Source: Porphyra umbilicalis
Taxonomy: Eukaryota > Rhodophyta > Bangiophyceae > Bangiales > Bangiaceae
Length of the DNA stretch: 64,000 bases
Reading direction: 5' to 3'
Assembly (NCBI GenBank): GCA_002049455.2
Contig: KV918881.1
Span: 124,001 to 188,000 of the forward strand
The translations under genes and the position numbers were made by a program. Positions within the stretch are counted from its first letter, which is position 1, and every line of letters starts with the position of its first letter. Shown in pieces: positions 58,165-64,000 of this stretch. The notes below the pieces were generated by a model. The model was not told the origin of the DNA, ran no database searches, and saw only the letters and a program-made list of their open reading frames with translations.

Positions 58165-59546
58165 ATGGACCCCGCGGCGGTGATGGACGCCAAAGCCAAA
58201 CCGCGCGGCTCCCTCGGGCTCCTCGAGGATTGGGCGGCTCGCCTCGCGGCGCTCGCCGCCCCCGCCCCCCCGCGCGTCGTCGCCCCCGCCGCCGCCCTCT
58301 TTTGTGCCGACCACGGGGTGGCCGCCGCGCGGCCGGCCGTGTCGGCCTACCCGGCGGCCGTCACGCCCGCCGTTGTGGCGGCGGTGGCGGGGGGGGGGGG
58401 GGGGGGGCCGTCATTGGCCGCGCCGTGGGGGTGCCGCGGGAGCGCCTGGCGGTCGTCGACGTGGGGGTGGCGTGGCCGCCCGCGGGTGGCGGCGGTGGCG
58501 GCGGCAGCGGCGGCGGCGGCGACGGCGGCGACGACGCAGGGGGGGTGGCGCCGCGGCCACCGACGCGGCCGCCGGGCCTCACGCCCGACGCGCCCGTGTG
58601 TCCCGGCGGCACGGCCGACTTTACGGCCGGCCCCGCAATGAGCGCGGCGGCGGCGGCCGCCGCCGAGGCCGTCGGCGCGGCGGTCATTGCGCGCCTCGTC
58701 GCCACGCACGGCACCACGGTGGTGGCGCTTGGGGAGGTGGGTATTGGCAACACCACCGCCGCGGCGGCGGTGCTGGCCGCCCTCACGGGCGCCCCGCCCG
58801 CCGCCGTTGTCGGCCGCGGCACGGGCGTCGGCGCGGCGGGGCTCGCTGCCAAAACCGCCGCCGTCACCGACGGCCTCGCCCGCCACGCAGAGGCGGTCGC
58901 CGCCGCCGCCACGGACCCGCGGCGGGTGCTCGCGGCGTTTGGCGGGGCAGAGGTCGCCGCCCTCGTCGGCGCCATCCACGAAGCCGCCCGCCGCCGCGTC
59001 GCCGTCCTCGTCGACGGCTTTATCGTGTCGGTCGCCGCGCTGATGGCGGTTCGCGCCGAGCCGTCGTCGGCGGCCTGCCTCTTCCTCGCCACCGTGTCGG
59101 CAGAGGCGGGGCACGCGGTGTGCCTCGACGCGCTCGCAGAGGCGATTTGGGGGGGCGGAGGGGGGGGGCGGCCACCGCATGGCGCGCCGGTGGCGGCGCT
59201 GGGGATGGGGCTGCGGCTGGGGGAAGCGACCGGCGCGCTGCTGGCGGTGCCGCTGTTGCGGGCGGCGGCGGCGGTGTATACGGATATGGTGACGCTGGAG
59301 GAGGTGCTGGCGGGGGGGAGGGGGGGGACGGGGGGGCGTAGCTGGAGGGCACAGATCTGGGATGGGGGATGGGGATGGGCGGGGCAGACGTGCGCGACGC
59401 TGGCAAACGCCACAGAGAAACAGGACGCACCTGACACGCCGGGACCGCCGACGCCCGGCCTCCCGCCACCCGACGCGTCTGGTACCGTGCCCCGCGCCGC
59501 CGCCGCCGCCGTACGGCGGTGCCGGCGGCAACCACGGTGGTGGTGA
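58165..59546 (+). CDS. cobT: Nicotinate-nucleotide:dimethylbenzimidazole phosphoribosyltransferase
   Basis: It converts 5,6-dimethylbenzimidazole and nicotinate mononucleotide to alpha-ribazole phosphate. Visible in order are DAKAKPRGSLGLLEDWAARL (family: KPPGSLGxLE), ADHGVAAA...SAYPAAVTPAV, VVDVGVAWPP, GTADFTAGPAMS, LGEVGIGNTTAAAA and GRGTGVGAAGLAAK. Then come FGGAEVAALVGA, VLVDGFIVSVAAL, ATVSAEAGHAV, the LGMGLRLGEATGALLAVPL catalytic-Glu region and VTLEEV. The frame changes inside a run of 19 G (58389-58407), consistent with one missing base. A Gly-rich insert interrupts 58490-58540. About 65 residues after VTLEEV have no family counterpart and may be a frame artefact. Start ATG at 58165 (GCCCATGGAC). 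Confidence 0.9.
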
Positions 59547-60416
59547 CAGAGGAAGCGGCGGCGCCGGCAGCGACGCCGATGCAGCGCCATTCGCGGTGTG
59601 GGGGGGGGGGGGGGATTGAGGGGCGGGGGGGTACGGGGTGCGGATGACACCGCCGTCACAGACGGCGACGCGGCGCCCGAGGGCGAGCGGCCGCCGCGCG
59701 TCGCGCCACCAGACGACGCGCGCGGCGCCACCGCCGCGCACGTTGCTGCAAGTGCGGCGCGCGTGTCCGACCCCTCCCCCCCCCGTGGCGCGGCCGTGGT
59801 CGCCCAGCGACGCACGGGGGGGACACGCTGTCCGCTGCTTTGGCGGCGGCGTCGGCAGCGGCACACCGCGCCGCGGCGTCGCCGGCCAGTGGCCACCCAC
59901 CGGTGGCCGCGATGGCGGCCGTGCCCGCCCCTGGCGGCCGTTCGCTCGCGCCGTTGCCCGTGCGCCCGTGCCAGCCGACGTGCGGCAACAACGGGCAGAC
60001 GCGCCGCTGCCGCCACGGGTACGGGCGGGGGGGCGCCCTCCCCACCCCCCGCCCTCCCCCCCCAGTGACTGCCGGTCTTGGCGCCGCGCGCCGCCGTGTC
60101 TTTGGCGCCACCGCCGCCGGCAAATGAGCGCCACGCGTCCGTCGGCGCCGCCAGCCACGGCGGCGGGTGTGGCCGACGGCGGCCACGTCGCCGCCGCCCA
60201 CCCCGACCGGCAGCGGTTGCAACGGCGGCCACGACCGCCGGTGGTATGCGCGTGCGAGCCGATTGCGCGGGCGCCGCCAGTGATCACGCCCCCGCGCGGC
60301 GCGAAGGCACGGGCGGGGCGCAACCATACGGCGGGGGCCCCCTGCACAGCTTCCCTCACTACTCCAAGGCGGTGTTTGCCCATGCTCCGCCGCCGGGCGC
60401 GCTACGCCTAAAAATT
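59547..60416. other. GC-rich DNA with ambiguous ORFs
   Basis: Both strands are open with Arg/Pro/Ala/Gly bias. No frame has a recognisable domain. It contains a G run at 59599-59614 and the presumed 3' end of cobT. Confidence 0.4.
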
Positions 60417-60418
60417 TA

Positions 60419-60697
60419 GTGTCTATTCTACCGAGTGCATCATTTGATGCACTTTTTTGGCACCATTTTTTGGTGTTTGCTGGCCTCGCACGCTCCTTTT
60501 GACAACAGAAACGGACTCAGAGATGTCTTTTTACTCTTGAGGGAACTCGGAGCCATTGTGCTACGGATACAAACGGGGGGTGCTCCAGACGCCAGAAAAA
60601 GGGGGGTTGAACCGTCGTTGTCTGGCCCTGTGAGTGGGTGCATCATTTGATGCACCACCGGGCATCATTTGATGCCATTTTGCGGTAGAATAGACAC
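60419..60697. mobile_element. 279-bp MITE, same family as 55080-55801
   Basis: TIRs GTGTCTATTCTACCG and inverse, TA at 60417-60418 and 60698-60699. Three GCATCATTTGATGC palindromes lie inside the ends, one left and two right. The right end, read inward (CAAAATGGCATCAAATGATGC), parallels the left end of the 722-bp copy (CAGAATCGCATCAAATGATGC). Noncoding. Confidence 0.92.
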
Positions 60698-60699
60698 TA

Positions 60700-61530
60700 G
60701 CGTCCGGACGGTGCGTGACGCAGTGAGGGTATGGTGGTTTTCCCAATTTTGGCCACGCCGCGGGAGGCGTAGTTTGCCCAAACTATGACATGCCATCCCC
60801 CCCCCCCCCACCAATGCATCAGAATCGCCGATGACGAGTGCAAGCGGGACGCCAGCAGCTCTGTCATGTGTGCCACTCTCGATGGCCCCCGGTATCCGGA
60901 CGATATGTACCGAGGGTGTGCCAAGATGTGAAGACCGGCCCTAAATGCGTCGAGTCGTGAGACCCCAGCGGAATGGCCTGTGAACGCATATTTTAAAACG
61001 GAAAACTCCGACAAGGAACAGAATCTGACCTTCAGCAGACATACTCACCCAGAAAAGAACAACAACCAACGCTCAAGCAGGGGGCCCAATAAGACATTCC
61101 GAAGCGTCATGAGTTTTCTCTTCGACAGTGATGAGTAGCGACAGAACAGGTCACTGGAACCATGGTTTCTTGGGCGCCGAGTGCAGACATGGCCCTTGCA
61201 AGTCGACTGACAGACACTGTGAACACGCAACCTGAGCTGCCATCGCTCTCCCTTCCGGACATCCCTCCCGGCCGGACTGCCCTGCCGCCTCTCGCACACG
61301 TTAAAAGCATCTGCCATTCCCCCACCAGCCAGTGTAGTCCCAGCCCCGGCTGTGTTGTCCCCCGTACGCGTTTTCCTCGACGCCCCCCATCGTGGTATCG
61401 ATAAATTTGCGCCCACTTTTTTCCCTCCCCGGGCTTGCTCGCTCGCCGTAGACACCCGCATCCTCCCCTCCCCCCCCCACCTTCCTCTACCTCCCACCGC
61501 GCCCTGCTGGTGGCGCGCGGCACCGCGAGC
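60700..61530. other. 5' flank of the Tigger-like transposase gene
   Basis: No gene. It contains the presumed promoter. A plus frame is open from 61435 before the chosen ATG. No terminal inverted repeat could be recognised. Confidence 0.4.
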
Positions 61531-63648
61531 ATGAGGGTCATCACCGCCGAGGAGGAGGCGGGTCTGGAGCGACGGCTTCCCGCTTTGCGGCGCGGCCGCT
61601 CGGTGCTCTCGGTAGCTCGGGAGCTGGGCATTTCGCAGGGTGTTGTGCGTCGCACGCGGGACGGCGTGCGCGGAAGCGTACCCCGAGGGAAGCCACCTGT
61701 GTTGGGTTACGCAGAGGAGGCCGTGCTGGTGGAGAAGATCCTCTACTACTCCGCACGAGGGGTCCCGATGACCCAAGCCATGTTACGGGACGGTGTTGCT
61801 GCGTACGTCAACGAGGACCTGTCAGAGGAGCGCCGGCAGCACATGCGACAAACGTTCGTGGACGGACGGCCTGGGCGAAAGTGGGTGCGGCTGTTCCTGC
61901 GGCGACACCCTGAGGTCTCCCAGTCGTATGACCGCTCCCTTCAAGCAGCAAGGGCGGCCGCTTCCAATCCCGAGAACATTGCGCGGATGATGGCCCTCCT
62001 CAAACGTGTGCGGGAGGAGAAAAAAGTGACGGCGCAGAACGTGTTCAACGCGGATGAGTGCGGCATCCAACCTGTGAAGCTGTTGAACTCCACTCGCCGA
62101 CGATTTTTGGGAGCCAAGGGGAGCGCGCCCAACAACATCGTGCCGACGGTGTGCGGTGACGCCCAGACGTTCACATTCATGCCAATAATCGCTGCCGACG
62201 GCACAAAACTACCCCCCACCATCATTGCCCTCGGCACGTGCGGCATCATCAAGCGCCGACGCCCTACGTCGCCGCGTGTACCACGTCGAGCGCCTGCTGA
62301 GCGGGTCGCCGGCAGTCGGCGGAAGAGTGCTGGCAGTCGGCGGGGCACCGGGAGCCCACGAGCTTGGAGCGCGGCGAGTATGCCCGCGGCGGCCGTGGGT
62401 GAAGCCGACAGGTCAGCTGCTGCTGGGGGCGACGCGCGGGGGGATGCAAAGAGCGGGGCACCAAGACCGTGGCAGTACCTGAACGATGTCGCGCCCCCCA
62501 ACACCCTCTTCATGTTTCGAGACCCACCCGGTATAAACAAGTTCCTGTTCACCGACTGGTGTCTTTTCGCGGCTGACCGAATCTTCAAGGACCTACGTCC
62601 TGGCGACGCTAAGTTGCTGATACTCGACGGTTGCCGGGTTCATCTGGCGTTTGAAGCACTAGAGGCGCTGGCGCGCGTCGGCGTGGAGGTCTTTTTGCTC
62701 CCGGCAAACACCACGCACATCACCCAGCAGCTTGACGTTGCACTGTTCAAGCCGTTTAAGGCCGACTTTCGGGAAGCTATGTTCGAGCTCGTGCGAACCT
62801 GGGACTTGGCGAATAACAAAGGGGCCCGGGTGGACCCATGGGACATTGTGTCGTGCATCGCCAAGGCGGAAGAGAAATCTTTTATTCCCTCCAAGATCAA
62901 GTTTGCTTTTGAGACGACCGGGGTGGAGCCCTGGGACCCTTCACGACTCGAGACCAAGGTACTCGTGAGCGACTCAGACGCGAGGGGCAAGAAGCCCAAT
63001 GAGTCGCTGTCACGGCTGGCGGCGCGCTTGGCCCCCGTCGTTTCCAAGGAGCGCCACAACTTGTCATGGGAGCGCGGCACGTTGAAAACAACGCAGGCTG
63101 TTTTCATGGATGAGGACAACCGCAAGTTCATGGAGGCGCAAGAAGACGAGAAGAAGGACGCGGCGGAAGAGAAGGAGCGCAAGCGAGCAGCCAAGGCTGA
63201 AGCAAAGGTGCAGAAGGCCGCCAACCAGGCACGAAAGGCCGAGGCCCGCAAGGAGCGCGAGGCGCATGCGGCCAAAAAGAAGGAGGACGACGAGAGGAGG
63301 AAGGAGCAGGCTGCCTTTCGGCGGGAGGCCGCCAAGGTCGCGGCGGCGAGCAAGAAGGAGGAGGCTGACAAGAAGAAGCGCTTGGCAGCAACGAGACGGG
63401 CTGCCGACCAGGCGGCGTCGGCCGCAGTGAAGGCCGCTGCCGCCGAGAAACGTGAGACAACCCAAGCAGCCAAGAAGGCGGCGTCGGCGGCGCGCAAGGT
63501 GGGCACCAAGCGCAAGCGCGGGGATCGCTCGCCCCAAGGCGCCCCTGCGCTACCCAGAGCACCTGCCGACAGCCCAGGCGACGGCCTGGCTGTGGAGGCA
63601 TTGCAGAGGGTGGCAGCAGCAGTTCTCATCGCCGATGGCAGCCTCTAG
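61531..63648 (+). CDS. Tigger/pogo-like (DDE_1) transposase, intact ORF
   Basis: 705 residues from the ATG at 61531. It opens with an HTH (RSVLSVARELGISQGVVRR) and a CENP-B-like second DNA-binding region (GRKWVRLFLRRHPEVSQSYD). The DDE_1 core has NADECGIQ (Asp175), LLILDGCRVH (Asp366) and LPANTTHITQQLDVALFKPF (Asp402), giving a DD35D triad. It also has TFMPIIAADGTKLPP and GINKFLFTDWCLFAA between the first two. A Ser/Arg/Ala-rich insert of about 70 residues interrupts the core after IIALGTCGI, and a 190-residue Lys/Ala/Glu coiled-coil tail ends in KRKRGDRSPQG. No stop or shift. Pogo-type enzymes use TA targets, as do the MITEs nearby. It could be an active element or a domesticated gene. Confidence 0.9.
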   Translation: MRVITAEEEAGLERRLPALRRGRSVLSVARELGISQGVVRRTRDGVRGSVPRGKPPVLGYAEEAVLVEKILYYSARGVPMTQAMLRDGVAAYVNEDLSEERRQHMRQTFVDGRPGRKWVRLFLRRHPEVSQSYDRSLQAARAAASNPENIARMMALLKRVREEKKVTAQNVFNADECGIQPVKLLNSTRRRFLGAKGSAPNNIVPTVCGDAQTFTFMPIIAADGTKLPPTIIALGTCGIIKRRRPTSPRVPRRAPAERVAGSRRKSAGSRRGTGSPRAWSAASMPAAAVGEADRSAAAGGDARGDAKSGAPRPWQYLNDVAPPNTLFMFRDPPGINKFLFTDWCLFAADRIFKDLRPGDAKLLILDGCRVHLAFEALEALARVGVEVFLLPANTTHITQQLDVALFKPFKADFREAMFELVRTWDLANNKGARVDPWDIVSCIAKAEEKSFIPSKIKFAFETTGVEPWDPSRLETKVLVSDSDARGKKPNESLSRLAARLAPVVSKERHNLSWERGTLKTTQAVFMDEDNRKFMEAQEDEKKDAAEEKERKRAAKAEAKVQKAANQARKAEARKEREAHAAKKKEDDERRKEQAAFRREAAKVAAASKKEEADKKKRLAATRRAADQAASAAVKAAAAEKRETTQAAKKAASAARKVGTKRKRGDRSPQGAPALPRAPADSPGDGLAVEALQRVAAAVLIADGSL

Positions 63649-64000
63649 GCCTCCACGTACCATTGTTGGAGGGGGGGGGGGGGGGGATAGAGCAGGGAAT
63701 GAGATGAAGAGAGGTGACGGAAGCAAAGGTACCGTGACTGAGTGCTGGGTTCAGTGGCACACGATGACACGAAGGGGATCCGAGGGCGTGCGAGTGGCGC
63801 GCGTCCCGGGCGAGGGGAGCAGCGGCGGGGGCCGCGAAGAAGGAGCAAGGGAAGGGGGGAGGGGTGGGGGGGGCAGCGAGGTGGACGTGGTGCGCGGGCG
63901 AGCAGCACTGTGTCGTCAGGTGTGCTGATGAGAAGCACGCGATGCGCTTTGCGCGGAGCCCTCCCACTGGGCTCTCGGCGCGTGCCTGACAGTCACCCAA
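63649..64000. other. 3' flank of the transposase; no gene
   Basis: A G run of 17 (63671-63687), then G-rich sequence. ORFs are compositional. No inverted repeat matching the 5' flank was found before the window ends. Confidence 0.4.

Overview
This is nuclear DNA from a eukaryote with a very high-GC, repeat-laden genome. The evidence is a histone H3 variant, spliceosomal introns with GT-AG borders, an intact LTR retrotransposon and large spliced DNA transposons. A plastid-type FtsY preceded by a Phe-containing leader, together with cobS and cobT, points to an alga. My best guess is a bangiophyte red alga of the Porphyra/Pyropia kind, which have GC-rich, intron-poor nuclear genomes. That is inference from style, not from a species marker.

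Layout. 0-13.3 kb: GC-extreme, low-complexity DNA with Ala/Pro-rich ORFs. It holds a pair of overlapping minus-strand ORFs with repeated KxE motifs, an 830-bp tandem duplication and the C-terminal half of a PLP-dependent serine/threonine dehydratase. 15.6-18.5 kb: an internally deleted large DNA transposon of the Plavaka/CMC-like type. 20.3-21.2 kb: a histone H3 variant with a TATA box and a 139-residue tail. 22.8-26.1 kb and 30.2-31.7 kb: two paralogous two-exon genes of an unrecognised family, on opposite strands, each carrying an in-frame stop. 32.2-37.2 kb: a complete, very young Ty1/copia element (418-bp LTRs differing at one base, CATCC target duplication, half-tRNA-type primer site, single 1308-codon ORF). 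38.9-42.6 kb: a second, apparently intact Plavaka-like transposase gene in three exons. 42.6-51 kb: dispersed and tandem repeats, one small TATA-driven ORF, and GC-rich ORFs that I cannot assign.

51.4-59.5 kb is the housekeeping island. It holds chloroplast FtsY (+), a cytosolic-type Mn superoxide dismutase (-) with a 15-nt microexon carrying a metal-ligand histidine, and a divergent cobS(-)/cobT(+) pair. CobT activates 5,6-dimethylbenzimidazole and CobS attaches the resulting riboside to cobinamide-GDP. Together they are the lower-ligand assembly step used by some algae to remodel pseudocobalamin into usable B12. The pair is bracketed by two copies of the same TA-target MITE family (55.1 and 60.4 kb), and an intact Tigger/pogo-like transposase follows at 61.5 kb.

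A recurring feature is reading frames (ftsY twice, cobS, cobT) that break at long G or C runs. Each looks like a single missing base, so I treat these as probable sequencing or assembly indels rather than pseudogenes. Many long Arg-, Pro- or Gly-rich ORFs on either strand are composition shadows and are not annotated.
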